Origin: Granulosicoccaceae bacterium
Lineage (GTDB): Bacteria > Pseudomonadota > Gammaproteobacteria > Granulosicoccales > Granulosicoccaceae
Reading direction: 5' to 3'
Assembly: GCA_023301405.1 (NCBI GenBank)
Contig: JALZUX010000454.1
Coordinates: forward strand, 1-11,709
DNA: 11,709 nucleotides
Shown: positions 1 to 8,558 of the stretch, piece by piece
Numbering within the stretch: the first letter of the stretch is position 1
Layout of the letters: each line of letters opens with the position of its first letter
Notes under the pieces: generated by a model
Told to the model about the DNA's origin: nothing
What the model saw: only the letters and a program-made list of their open reading frames with translations
Databases searched by the model: none
Translations under genes and position numbers: made by a program

Positions 1-972
1 GATCTCGCGCAGGCCGAAGCGGTTGCAGATCTTATCGAAAGTACCAGCACTCATGCGGCCCGCGCGGCAGTAAGATCGTTGAGCGGCGATTTCTCAGCGG
101 GTGTGGCCGACATCACCGAACAGCTTATTGGTACACGTGTTTATGTGGAAGCAGCATTAGACTTCGCTGAGGAGGAAATAGACTTCCTAAAAGATGTTGC
201 GCTTGCTCAAAGACTATTAGCGTTGCGATCTTCTATCGATCAGTTATTGCGAAAATCGACGCAAGGGTGCTTGATGCGAGAGGGCTTGACTGTCGTTATC
301 GTCGGTGAGCCCAACGTTGGGAAATCAAGTTTACTCAATTGCCTGACCGGTGAAGATACCGCTATAGTGACAGATATTGCTGGCACTACGCGTGATGTGC
401 TGCGTGAGGAAATAATTATAGATGGTCTGCCGGTACACATAATCGACACAGCCGGTTTGCGTGAAACTGAAGACAAGGTGGAACAAGAGGGGGTTCGGCG
501 TGCAATAGAACAAATTGAACGAGCCGATCTAATACTGGCAGTTCAGATTGCCGGTCAGAATGCCGCCGATATTAACCAATTGTCTGTGGTTAAACTGCCA
601 GATAATATTCCTGTGACCAGAGTGTTTAACAAAAGTGATTTGGTTAAAGACACTGCAAACGCTAATGGTCTTTTAGTGTCTGCCAGGACAGGGCAAGGAG
701 TTGACCAACTACGAGCACACCTTAAAGATTGTGCGGGCTTTGAACAAACACCTGAGGGTGCGTTTATGGCACGACGTCGCCACATAAACGCGTTGCAAGC
801 GGTAAAGCAACATGTCGCCATGGCGGACACAAACCTTAATGAATATGCTGCTGGCGAATTGGCCGCCGAAGAGTTGCGTCTGGCTCAGGGCCAATTGAAT
901 ATTATTATCGGGGAGTTCAGTAGCGATGATCTACTGGGTGAGATTTTCAGTAGTTTCTGTATCGGTAAATAG
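1..972 (+). CDS. mnmE: tRNA modification GTPase MnmE (5' end missing)
   Basis: MnmE (TrmE) works with MnmG to build the 5-(carboxymethyl)aminomethyl group on U34 of tRNAs, using GTP hydrolysis and a tetrahydrofolate one-carbon donor. The frame is open from base 1 with no start, so the gene begins outside the window. About 120 N-terminal residues (the folate-binding domain) are missing compared with E. coli MnmE (454 aa), and 323 residues remain. The inserted G domain shows G1 GEPNVGKSS (304-330), G2 AGTTRD (379-396), G3 DTAG (445-456) and G4 NKSD (628-639). The helical domain follows and ends in FCIGK, with the functional C-terminal cysteine at 958-960. The opening residues DLAQAEAVADLIEST match the helical segment just after the N-terminal domain, so an in-frame start at the TTG near 79 would be false. 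All GTPase motifs are intact. The partner mnmG follows 101 bp downstream. Confidence 0.97.
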   Translation, partial: DLAQAEAVADLIESTSTHAARAAVRSLSGDFSAGVADITEQLIGTRVYVEAALDFAEEEIDFLKDVALAQRLLALRSSIDQLLRKSTQGCLMREGLTVVIVGEPNVGKSSLLNCLTGEDTAIVTDIAGTTRDVLREEIIIDGLPVHIIDTAGLRETEDKVEQEGVRRAIEQIERADLILAVQIAGQNAADINQLSVVKLPDNIPVTRVFNKSDLVKDTANANGLLVSARTGQGVDQLRAHLKDCAGFEQTPEGAFMARRRHINALQAVKQHVAMADTNLNEYAAGELAAEELRLAQGQLNIIIGEFSSDDLLGEIFSSFCIGK

Positions 973-1073
973 ATGTTTACGGTCAAAAACCCAAGCGCTT
1001 CCAGCTAACACACTTATAAACACGGTACACTGCTTAAAACAAGTATTAACCAGCACCATGGTCTAACGTTGGT
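973..1073. other. mnmE-mnmG intergenic gap
   Basis: This 101-bp gap has no ORF worth reporting, no clear promoter and no terminator-like hairpin. A TATAAA (1015-1020) stands alone without a matching -35 element. The 8-bp palindrome ACCATGGT (1056-1063) is probably chance. Confidence 0.5.
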
Positions 1074-3008
1074 ATGTTGAAAAAAATGACAAATTCTCTT
1101 CAGTTTGATGTGATCGTTGTTGGCGGTGGACATGCTGGTACCGACGCGGCGCTGGCGGCAAGTCGCGCTGGTGCTCGAACATTATTATTGACTCATAGCA
1201 TCGAAACCATTGGCCAAATGAGTTGTAACCCGGCTATTGGGGGTATCGGTAAAGGTCATTTAGTAAAAGAAATTGATGCACTTGGCGGAGCTATGGCACA
1301 AGCCGCCGATAAGGCCGGTATTCATATTCGTACCCTTAATGCGCGCAAGGGACCGGCAGTCCGCGCTACCAGAATGCAGGCGGACCGTGCGCTTTACCGG
1401 GAAGCCATCCGGACAGTGGTTGAGAATCAGCCAAACCTGCAAATATTTCAGCAAGGCGTTGATGATCTAATCATTGAGGGTGATCGCTGTACTGGTGTGG
1501 TTACTCAATCGGGTTTACGGTTTAAAGCCCATGCAGTGGTGTTGACGGTAGGGACTTTTCTTGGCGGCAAAATTCATATCGGTGATGTCCAACAAGCTGG
1601 CGGTCGGGCAGGGGATGCCCCATCAATTGCCCTGGCCAGTCGACTACGGGAAATGCCATTTCGTGTAGGTCGTTTGAAGACCGGCACCCCACCTCGGATA
1701 GACGGACGCAGCATTGATTACACTAAACTGGAAGAACAACCGGGTGATACGCCGCGACCGGTGTTTTCCTATTTGGGCTCGACCGATGATCACCCATCGC
1801 AGGTGGTTTGTCATATAACGCATACCAATGTAGATACCCACAAAATAATACAAGATAACCTTCAAAAGTCTGCCATGTATTCTGGCAATATCGAAGGCGT
1901 GGGGCCACGTTATTGCCCATCGATTGAAGACAAGGTAGTGCGCTTTGCAGACAAAGATTCACACCAGATTTTTATTGAACCGGAAGGCCTGAATACACAC
2001 GAAGTTTATCCCAATGGTATTTCCACAAGTTTGCCTTTTGATGTTCAGCAGGATTATGTGCATAGCATCGTAGGTTTCGAAAACGCTCACATTACTCGAG
2101 CGGGCTACGCCATCGAGTACGACTTCTTTGATCCGCGAGATTTAAAGTCATCACTTGAAACGAAGTTTATTAATAAGCTTTATTTTGCAGGACAAATTAA
2201 CGGCACAACCGGTTATGAAGAAGCAGCCGCCCAGGGGTTAATCGCCGGGTTAAATGCAGCACGGGATGTGAAAGGGCTTGCACCATGGACGCCCCGGCGC
2301 GACGAAGCGTATATAGGTGTTTTAATCGACGACTTAATCACTCGTGGAACACTTGAGCCGTACCGGATGTTTACCAGTCGTGCTGAATATCGTTTAATGC
2401 TTCGAGAAGACAACGCCGACTTGCGCTTGACCGAAAAAGGTCGCGAACTTGGAATAGTCGATGATCACAGATGGCAGCAGTTCAATGATAAGCGCGAGCT
2501 GATCAAGCAAACTCGCGACTCTCTATCAGCCTTTTATATAAGAGCAGAAGATAAAAATGCGAAGTTAATCGCTGAAAAGTTTAATGTGGCGGTTCAAAAA
2601 GACCAGCACGCTATCGATTTATTACGCCGCCCCGAAATCAGTTGTGCAGGTTTGCAATCACTTTTCCCGGAACATTTCCCGAGTACCGATTTACAGGTAC
2701 TTGATCAAGTAGAAGTTCAGGTTCGATATCAGGGCTACATTGAGCGGCAGGTAAATGAGGTAGCTCGTCAAAGCCACCAAGGTGAAACAGTGATACCTGA
2801 CTCAATAGATTATTCACAGGTCAGTGGGTTATCTGCGGAGGCTTGCCAAAAGTTATCTGAACACAGGCCAGAAACTATTGGCCAGGCGTCGAGGATCCCC
2901 GGCATTACGCCTGCAGCGGTTTCGTTATTGCTGGTGGGTTTGAAAAAACGAAAAAAAATGAGCGAAGTAATAACTCCGGTTGCTGATGATCAGACAATAG
3001 CCGGTTAG
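1074..3008 (+). CDS. mnmG: tRNA U34 carboxymethylaminomethyl modification enzyme MnmG (GidA)
   Basis: This is the FAD- and NADH-dependent partner of MnmE; the MnmE-MnmG complex makes cmnm5U34 in the cytoplasm. The 644-aa product is close to the family length (629 in E. coli). It has the N-terminal dinucleotide-binding motif GGGHAG (residues 17-22) and the SCNPAIGG motif with Cys51. The GGRAGD segment lies in the middle, and RYCPSIEDK carries Cys281, which corresponds to the second conserved cysteine (277 in E. coli). A C-terminal helical domain for MnmE and tRNA contact follows, ending in a basic KKRKK stretch and a short acidic tail. Two starts are possible, ATG 1074 (MLKKMTNS) and ATG 1086 (MTNSLQFD). 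Neither has a clear Shine-Dalgarno sequence, and the 1086 start gives an N-terminus nearer to relatives. The gene lies between mnmE and rsmG, the classical gid arrangement. Confidence 0.97.
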   Translation: MLKKMTNSLQFDVIVVGGGHAGTDAALAASRAGARTLLLTHSIETIGQMSCNPAIGGIGKGHLVKEIDALGGAMAQAADKAGIHIRTLNARKGPAVRATRMQADRALYREAIRTVVENQPNLQIFQQGVDDLIIEGDRCTGVVTQSGLRFKAHAVVLTVGTFLGGKIHIGDVQQAGGRAGDAPSIALASRLREMPFRVGRLKTGTPPRIDGRSIDYTKLEEQPGDTPRPVFSYLGSTDDHPSQVVCHITHTNVDTHKIIQDNLQKSAMYSGNIEGVGPRYCPSIEDKVVRFADKDSHQIFIEPEGLNTHEVYPNGISTSLPFDVQQDYVHSIVGFENAHITRAGYAIEYDFFDPRDLKSSLETKFINKLYFAGQINGTTGYEEAAAQGLIAGLNAARDVKGLAPWTPRRDEAYIGVLIDDLITRGTLEPYRMFTSRAEYRLMLREDNADLRLTEKGRELGIVDDHRWQQFNDKRELIKQTRDSLSAFYIRAEDKNAKLIAEKFNVAVQKDQHAIDLLRRPEISCAGLQSLFPEHFPSTDLQVLDQVEVQVRYQGYIERQVNEVARQSHQGETVIPDSIDYSQVSGLSAEACQKLSEHRPETIGQASRIPGITPAAVSLLLVGLKKRKKMSEVITPVADDQTIAG

Positions 3009-3068
3009 TGGAGATATTCTTGAAAGAAGCTTTCGTGAAGATTACTGGTTTGCTGTCTGATATCCATT

Positions 3069-3713
3069 ATGGATGATGAACTGATTCAATCACTGCAAGA
3101 CGGCTTGAGAGAAATGCGGCTTGATCTCCCAGACGGTGCAGCAGATAAATTAATTGCTTACATCAAATTACTGTCAAAGTGGAACAAAACTCATAATCTA
3201 ACAGCTGTCAAAAATATTCACTATATGGTTCGCCGGCATTTGCTGGACTCCTTGTCTATGGTTGACTTTGTTGATCGCAAAACACTACTTGATGTTGGTG
3301 CGGGGGCCGGTTTACCCGGGATTCCGCTGGCGATTGCTAAACCTGACCTTGATGTCACACTTGTAGATTGCGTGCTTAAGAAAACGCGGTTCATGTCATT
3401 TGCAGCTAATGATTTAGGCTTAACTAATGTACTTGTCAAACATCAACGGGTTGAAAAAATGCAGCCAATCCAAGCTTATGAGTTAGTGATAGCCCGTGCT
3501 TTTACCTCTGTAGACAAACTCTGCAAGCTGACTAACCACCTTTTGGCTGGTGATGGACAGATATTAGCGATGGTGGGGCATCCACTTAGCGATGAACAAA
3601 TTTCTGAGTTACCCGACATCTGTGGGTTTTTTGTGGTGAATACGCAGAAATTACTGGTTCCCGGTGAACACGCAGAGCGCAACATAGTAGTATTACAAAG
3701 AATTGCAGACTAG
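3069..3713 (+). CDS. rsmG: 16S rRNA (guanine527-N7)-methyltransferase RsmG (GidB)
   Basis: RsmG transfers a methyl group from S-adenosylmethionine to N7 of G527 in the 530 loop of 16S rRNA. In many bacteria its loss gives low-level streptomycin resistance. The 214-aa product matches the family length (207 in E. coli). The N-terminal helix pair contains KWNKTHNLTAV (residues 37-47). The SAM-binding motif I is DVGAGAGLPGIPLAI (75-89), the acidic residue ending beta 2 is in LVD (98-100), and IARAF (141-145) is the conserved motif near the active site. One oddity is AMVG at 167-170, where relatives usually have a lysine (LKG); here it is Val169. The start at ATG 3069 lacks a good ribosome-binding site, but no other start lies nearby in frame. 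It is 60 bp after mnmG and 45 bp before parA, so probably co-transcribed. Confidence 0.96.
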   Translation: MDDELIQSLQDGLREMRLDLPDGAADKLIAYIKLLSKWNKTHNLTAVKNIHYMVRRHLLDSLSMVDFVDRKTLLDVGAGAGLPGIPLAIAKPDLDVTLVDCVLKKTRFMSFAANDLGLTNVLVKHQRVEKMQPIQAYELVIARAFTSVDKLCKLTNHLLAGDGQILAMVGHPLSDEQISELPDICGFFVVNTQKLLVPGEHAERNIVVLQRIAD

Positions 3714-3758
3714 TGAGCGACAATTGCTCATTTGATCCTCGCAGGTACCGGAAGAAGA

Positions 3759-4577
3759 ATGGCAAGAATAATAGCGATCGCAAATCAAAAAGGCGGGGTA
3801 GGTAAAACCACCACCGCCATAAATCTGTGCGCGGCGTTGGGAGAAACTCAGCGTAAAGTGCTGTTGATTGATATGGATCCGCAGGGCAATGCGACCACAG
3901 GTTCCGGCGTTGATAAGGAATCTCTTGAAAAAAGCATCTGTGAAGTGTTGCTTGGAGACTGCACCGCTGAGGAAGCGATTGTTTCACCAGAGCATATCAA
4001 ATTCGACGTTCTGCCCGGCAACGCCGACTTGACAGCAGCTGAAGTTCAGTTGATGTCGGAAAATCAAAGGGAGCGCCGATTATCCGATGCACTGGCAAGT
4101 GTTGCAGACCGTTACGAATATATTTACATCGATTGTCCACCAGCACTAAATGTGTTGACCCTTAACGCGTTTGTATCTGCCGACGGTGTGTTAATCCCGA
4201 TGCAGTGCGAATATTACGCCTTGGAAGGTTTGTCATCACTTTTGCGGACTATTAAGCAGGTTCAGGATGCGGTTAATTCTCGATTGCGGATAGAGGGTAT
4301 CCTTCGCACTATGTTTGACGGTCGAAACAAATTAGGCCATGAAGTATCGAATCAGTTGACGGAACACTTTGAATCGAAAGTTTATCGTACCGTGATTCCG
4401 CGTAATATCCGGCTGGCTGAAGCTCCTAGCTTTGGGCAACCAATTGTGTATTACGATAAATCATCACGAGGTTCTATTGCCTATCTGGCATTGGCCGGAG
4501 AAATTATCAGGCGTGAATCCAGTCGTCAGGCTGCAGCTGCTAAGGTAAACCTGCAACATGAATCTGTTGGGGTCTAA
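3759..4577 (+). CDS. parA: chromosome partitioning ATPase ParA (Soj)
   Basis: ParA is a deviant Walker-type ATPase that binds the nucleoid nonspecifically as an ATP dimer. ParB-parS complexes follow its gradient, which segregates the newly copied origin. From ATG 3759 the product is 272 aa, with the deviant Walker A motif KGGVGKTT (residues 11-18, signature Lys11 and P-loop Lys16), motif A' DMDPQGN (38-44) and Walker B YIYIDCPP (121-128). The C-terminal part, with RTVIPRNIRLAEAPSFGQP, is typical of the chromosomal Soj group. The reading frame can be extended to a TTG at 3732, but the extra MILAGTGRR has no family counterpart, so I prefer MARIIAIANQ. A purine run GAAGAAGA lies directly before this ATG and an AGG 13 nt upstream. 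It is the first gene of a parA-parB pair. Confidence 0.96.
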   Translation: MARIIAIANQKGGVGKTTTAINLCAALGETQRKVLLIDMDPQGNATTGSGVDKESLEKSICEVLLGDCTAEEAIVSPEHIKFDVLPGNADLTAAEVQLMSENQRERRLSDALASVADRYEYIYIDCPPALNVLTLNAFVSADGVLIPMQCEYYALEGLSSLLRTIKQVQDAVNSRLRIEGILRTMFDGRNKLGHEVSNQLTEHFESKVYRTVIPRNIRLAEAPSFGQPIVYYDKSSRGSIAYLALAGEIIRRESSRQAAAAKVNLQHESVGV

Positions 4578-4607
4578 GTTGACCCACTGCTTCTAACAAT
4601 TCGTGTT

Positions 4608-4637
4608 CGATTGAATCGGATCGAGTCAGGTGACTCG
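4608..4637. promoter_or_regulatory. Two adjacent dyads in the parA-parB gap
   Basis: CGATT-G-AATCG (4608-4618) is followed after 3 nt by CGAGTCA-GG-TGACTCG (4622-4637), whose 7-bp arms match perfectly. Both are in the 86-bp gap, and the second ends 26 nt before the parB start. Their near-perfect symmetry would suit a dimeric DNA-binding protein. The second could also form a 6-bp RNA stem with a 4-nt loop. No T run follows, so it is not a typical terminator. It does not match the parS consensus. A functional role is inference. Confidence 0.4.
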
Positions 4638-4651
4638 CGCACAGACTATAG

Positions 4652-4666
4652 AAGGCTAGAAAATTG
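4652..4666 (+). promoter_or_regulatory. Ribosome binding site and TTG start of parB
   Basis: AAGG (4652-4655) is followed by 8 nt and the TTG codon at 4664-4666. An in-frame stop at 4649-4651 leaves no upstream alternative, and the conserved ParB N-terminal peptide starts a few codons later. The rare start codon probably lowers ParB translation relative to ParA; that last point is inference. Confidence 0.8.
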
Positions 4667-5686
4667 TCTCAAGTAAAAAAGGGCGGGTTGGGGCGCGGTT
4701 TGGGCGCGCTGCTAAAAGGTGTAGACATTGACACACCAATTGAGCCAACCCCGACGGCACCTGCTAAGGCAGAAACTGATACTCCACCACTAGTCAGTCC
4801 GGCCTCGATTGTTACTTCGCCACCCGCACAACGGGGTACCCAGGCAAACACCCAGGCAAACACCCAGGGCAACACCCAGGCAAACACTAAGTCAAACATC
4901 ACTGGCGATGTCGTTTCGCAAGTTGATGTTGATTTGATTACCCGTGGCACTTATCAGCCGCGTCAGTATTTTGATGATGAAGCACTTCAAGAACTTGCAG
5001 ACTCAATTGCGGCCCAAGGTTTGATTCAACCAATTTTACTTCGAAAACGCGGTGGTGGATTTGAACTAATAGCTGGCGAACGTCGTTGGCGGGCTGCTCA
5101 GTTAATAGGTTTAAAGAAAATACCTGCCATTATTCGCGAAATGAATGACGGTGCTGTAGCTGCTGTCACTTTAATTGAGAACATACAGCGTGAAGATTTA
5201 AACCCGCTTGAAGAAGCACGTGCTCTTCACAGGCTTAAGAGTGAGTTTGAAATGACTCACCAGGACGTTGCCGATGCTGTTGGCCGTTCCAGGGCCGCGG
5301 TTAGTAACCTTATGCGTCTGCTTGATCTTGACGAAAGAGTTGCTGATATGCTCGCCAACGGTAAGATCGAAATGGGGCATGCCCGCGCCCTACTTAGTTT
5401 GCCCGGTGATGAACAACACGCGGTAGCAATGAATGTATATGCAAATGGACTTACGGTTCGCGCCACTGAAGCGTTAGTTCGCGGTGAGGCTAAACCTAAG
5501 CCAACAACAAAAAAATCCTCTCCTGAAATAAAGCAAAACAACCATATAAAAGCTCTGGAAAATGAGTTAGCTGAAAAGATTGGCGCCAATGTCAGCATTG
5601 CCAACAAATCAGGTAACAAGGGTACCATTACAGTCTCTTATAATTCCCTTGATGAGCTTGATGGAATTTTGTCTCATATCAACTGA
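4664..5686 (+). CDS. parB: chromosome partitioning protein ParB (Spo0J), TTG start
   Basis: ParB is a CTP-dependent clamp that loads at parS sites, spreads along DNA and stimulates ParA. The 340-aa product begins with the ParA-contacting peptide KKGGLGRGLGALLKG (residues 5-19). A Pro/Thr-rich linker (about 22-80) contains a tandem TQAN repeat. The ParB/N CTPase domain follows, with YQPRQYFDDEALQELADSI, the CTP-binding motif GERRWRA and the ENIQREDLNP motif. Next come the parS-binding helix-turn-helix (THQDVADAVGRSRAAVSNLMRLL region) and a C-terminal dimerisation domain (from about residue 290). The start is TTG 4664: an in-frame TAG at 4649 excludes anything upstream, and the conserved N-terminal peptide needs this start. 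AAGG at 4652-4655 sits 8 nt before it. The protein is longer than many gammaproteobacterial ParBs (about 290 aa), mainly because of the linker. Confidence 0.96.
   Translation: MSQVKKGGLGRGLGALLKGVDIDTPIEPTPTAPAKAETDTPPLVSPASIVTSPPAQRGTQANTQANTQGNTQANTKSNITGDVVSQVDVDLITRGTYQPRQYFDDEALQELADSIAAQGLIQPILLRKRGGGFELIAGERRWRAAQLIGLKKIPAIIREMNDGAVAAVTLIENIQREDLNPLEEARALHRLKSEFEMTHQDVADAVGRSRAAVSNLMRLLDLDERVADMLANGKIEMGHARALLSLPGDEQHAVAMNVYANGLTVRATEALVRGEAKPKPTTKKSSPEIKQNNHIKALENELAEKIGANVSIANKSGNKGTITVSYNSLDELDGILSHIN
4838..4897 (+). repeat. 12-bp tandem repeat in the parB linker (5 units)
   Basis: Five head-to-tail 12-bp units run in frame. Units 1, 2 and 4 are identical (ACCCAGGCAAAC), unit 3 is ACCCAGGGCAAC and unit 5 is the degenerate ACTAAGTCAAAC. 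They encode TQAN, TQAN, TQGN, TQAN and TKSN (residues 59-78). Nucleotide identity as well as protein identity points to recent slippage duplication. The unit length is a multiple of three, so copy-number changes keep the frame. The repeat sits in the flexible linker between the ParA-contacting peptide and the CTPase domain. Confidence 0.95.
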
Positions 5687-5783
5687 TAGTCCCGTGATTT
5701 GCCCTGTTCAACCCTTTTAACCTGCGCTTTTGAACATGTTGTGGAGCCACAGGCTTTACGGCGAGAGAATCTTGTTCTGATCC

Positions 5784-5813
5784 TTGACCCCTGTATGCAT
5801 GCGCCCGTATACT
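5784..5813 (+). promoter_or_regulatory. Sigma70-type promoter candidate P1 of the atp operon
   Basis: TTGACC (5784-5789) and TATACT (5808-5813) each match the sigma70 consensus at five of six bases and are 18 bp apart. Transcription would start near 5820, about 70 nt before atpI. The place, just upstream of the operon's first gene, is where the main E. coli atp promoter lies. Confidence 0.65.
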
Positions 5814-5841
5814 TCGCGCTTTGATCGGTCTTGTATTGCGC

Positions 5842-5870
5842 TCGACGGAACGCCACTAGTAGCCTATAAA
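5842..5870 (+). promoter_or_regulatory. Weaker promoter candidate P2 before atpI
   Basis: TCGACG (5842-5847, four of six consensus bases) and TATAAA (5865-5870, five of six) are spaced by 17 bp. The predicted start near 5877 would leave a very short leader of about 13 nt before atpI. It may be a secondary promoter or a chance match. Confidence 0.35.
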
Positions 5871-5889
5871 GTGATGGATTAAGCGCAAT

Positions 5890-6264
5890 ATGGCTTTGCG
5901 ATCACCACATTTGATAATCGTGCGTCGGCTATTGCTAGCGCAACTCGCAATCGCACTGTTTTTACCGCTCGTTTTCTTACCGTTTGGTATAAACGCTGCA
6001 TTGTCAGCGGGTGCAGGCGGGATGGCGAGCTTTATTCCAAATTCGTACTTCGCTTACCGGACATTTCAGTATCGTGGCGCACGAGCAGCGAACATGATCG
6101 CACGATCAATGTTTGCAGGACAGATAGGTAAGTTTGCATTAATGGCACTTTTTTTTATTGTGCTTTTTAAATATCAGAAAACGCTGAATCATGGTGCATT
6201 GTTCAGCGGTTTCATAGTGGTTCAACTGTCAGTATGGCTAACCCCGTTTCTGTCGAACCGATAA
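5890..6264 (+). CDS. atpI: ATP synthase protein I (AtpI)
   Basis: AtpI is a small inner-membrane protein that helps c-ring and Fo assembly and is not part of the finished enzyme. The 124-aa product is mostly hydrophobic, with four likely membrane segments (about residues 13-33, 36-53, 75-92 and 100-120). A basic N-terminus and a short loop with YFAYRTFQYRGARAA between segments 2 and 3 are also visible; the latter resembles the gammaproteobacterial AtpI family. AtpI sequences diverge quickly, so identity rests partly on position as first gene of the atp operon, 29 bp before atpB. An in-frame TGA at 5872-5874 limits the start to ATG 5890. The ribosome-binding site is weak (GGAT at 5876-5879), in keeping with the low AtpI level known in E. 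coli. Confidence 0.88.
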   Translation: MALRSPHLIIVRRLLLAQLAIALFLPLVFLPFGINAALSAGAGGMASFIPNSYFAYRTFQYRGARAANMIARSMFAGQIGKFALMALFFIVLFKYQKTLNHGALFSGFIVVQLSVWLTPFLSNR

Positions 6265-6287
6265 TCGAATTCTAGCTTTTGAAATAG

Positions 6288-7466
<1,179 letters not shown>

Positions 7467-7509
7467 GTCACACCCTGACTAGCTACAGACCAGAACCGGA
7501 GATAGGCAA

Positions 7510-7980
7510 ATGACAATTAACGCCACGTTATTAGGCCAAGCCATATCATTTTTCATTTTCGTTATGTTTTGCATGAAGTTCGTGTGGCCGCCATTGATTG
7601 GCGCTTTACGTGAACGTCAGGCAACCATTGCGGAGGGCCTGGCTGCCGCTGAGCAAAGTGCACAAGCACAAGAAGTTGCTCAGGCAGAGGCAGACAAAAT
7701 GTTAGGCGAAGCCAAAACTCAGGCATCGGAGATTGTTTCGCAGGCGCAGCGTCGACACAACGAGATTGTTGATGAAGCAAAGCAGAACGCCATCGTTGAA
7801 AGTGATCGTATAAAATCGACCGCTCAGACAGAGATCGACCAAGAGGTAGTGAGTGCACGTGAATCATTGCGCAAGCAGGTTTCAGTAGTTGCAGTTGCTG
7901 GTGCAGAAAAAATTCTGCAGCGTGAAGTCGATGCGAATGCGCACGCGGCTATCCTCGATGACTTGATTGCGAAGATCTAG
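7510..7980 (+). CDS. atpF: F1Fo ATP synthase subunit b
   Basis: Two b subunits form the peripheral stalk that holds F1 against the rotation of the c ring. The product is 156 aa, exactly the E. coli length, and starts [10 protein letters not shown]. One membrane helix spans about residues 5-27 and is followed by VWPPL. Arg36 (in RERQ) is at the same position as E. coli Arg36. A long charged, alanine-rich helix (about 35-125) forms the right-handed coiled coil. The C-terminal delta-binding part contains [20 protein letters not shown] at 7498-7501 lies 8 nt before ATG 7510. The stop is only 2 nt before atpH, so the two are probably translationally coupled. Confidence 0.97.
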   Translation: MTINATLLGQAISFFIFVMFCMKFVWPPLIGALRERQATIAEGLAAAEQSAQAQEVAQAEADKMLGEAKTQASEIVSQAQRRHNEIVDEAKQNAIVESDRIKSTAQTEIDQEVVSARESLRKQVSVVAVAGAEKILQREVDANAHAAILDDLIAKI

Positions 7981-7982
7981 AC

Positions 7983-8522
7983 ATGTCAGAAAACGTCACT
8001 GCAGCGCGGCCTTATGCGAAGGCCGCCTTTGAACTTGCAAAGAAAACCGGCAACTACGATGCCTGGTCAGAGCGACTATTATTTTTGAAGGCTATTGTTG
8101 CTGATAAAAATGTAGCAGCAATGCTTGATGATCCAGAAAATACGGCCACTGACCGTGCCACTTTGATTGACAAAGTCGCCGGTGACCGTCTTGACGCTGA
8201 AAGCGCAAATATGGTCCGCCTGCTAGCGGAAAACAACCGGTTGCCTCTAATGGGTGATATCGGTGAATTGTATGAAGTATTGCGTGCAGATGAAGAAGGT
8301 ATCCTTGAGGCCCAGGTGGTTTCGGCGATGGCACTTGATGAACACTACAAAATGAAACTTGCCGAAGCCTTACAGCGTAAGTTCAACAAGAAAATTAACA
8401 TTGTCGAATCCGTTGATGCATCCCTCATAGGTGGAGCGATTATTCGCGCCGGTGATGTCGTGATAGACGGGTCGATTAAAGGCCGCTTGGCACAGCTCAA
8501 CACAAGCTTGAGCGCAAGATAG
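7983..8522 (+). CDS. atpH: F1Fo ATP synthase subunit delta
   Basis: Delta (the OSCP homologue) sits on top of F1 and joins the alpha subunits to the b stalk. The 179-aa product is close to E. coli's 177. The N-terminal helical bundle (about residues 1-105) begins with ARPYAKAAFELA, the family's N-terminal signature. The C-terminal domain has the hallmark segment IVESVDASLIGGAIIRAGDVVIDGSIKGRLAQL (about 139-172). ATG 7983 comes 2 nt after the atpF stop, and the only upstream purine run lies inside the end of atpF, which suggests translation by coupling. A gap of 36 bp separates it from atpA. Confidence 0.97.
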   Translation: MSENVTAARPYAKAAFELAKKTGNYDAWSERLLFLKAIVADKNVAAMLDDPENTATDRATLIDKVAGDRLDAESANMVRLLAENNRLPLMGDIGELYEVLRADEEGILEAQVVSAMALDEHYKMKLAEALQRKFNKKINIVESVDASLIGGAIIRAGDVVIDGSIKGRLAQLNTSLSAR

Positions 8523-8558
8523 TTCACGCGCGCACAGAATTTATTTAGAGGACAGCAC

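Larger units (their letters stand above)
5687..5889. other. parB-atpI intergenic region
   Basis: This is the longest gap in the window. Its first third has a 7-bp inverted repeat, TGTTCAA (5705-5711) with TTGAACA (5730-5736), and a short dyad TGTGG-AG-CCACA (5740-5751). Neither is followed by a T run, so a strong intrinsic terminator for parB is not evident. The last half holds two sigma70-like promoter candidates for the atp operon. I see no RNA gene and no convincing small ORF. Confidence 0.6.

Noticed and set aside
2810..2818. TTATTCACA, a match to the DnaA box consensus
   Set aside because: It is a single copy inside mnmG with no cluster or AT-rich unwinding region nearby, so it is not an origin.
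3022..3034. GAAAG-AAG-CTTTC hairpin between mnmG and rsmG
   Set aside because: The 5-bp AT-rich stem without a T run is too weak to be a terminator or a credible regulatory element.
4647..4652. TATAGA before parB as a -10 element
   Set aside because: No -35 element lies at 16-18 bp, and the hexamer overlaps the ribosome-binding site.
5215..5224. AGCACGTGCT palindrome inside parB, considered as parS
   Set aside because: It shares only the CACGTG core with the parS consensus; the flanking bases disagree, and it encodes conserved ParB residues.
5705..5751. Inverted repeats after parB as an intrinsic terminator
   Set aside because: The 7-bp AT-rich stem has an 18-nt loop and the second dyad has very short arms. 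Neither is followed by a T run.
7850..7865. GAGTGCACGTGAATCA in atpF as a degenerate parS
   Set aside because: By eye it matches about 11 of 16 consensus bases, mostly in one half. That is expected by chance around a CACGTG core.
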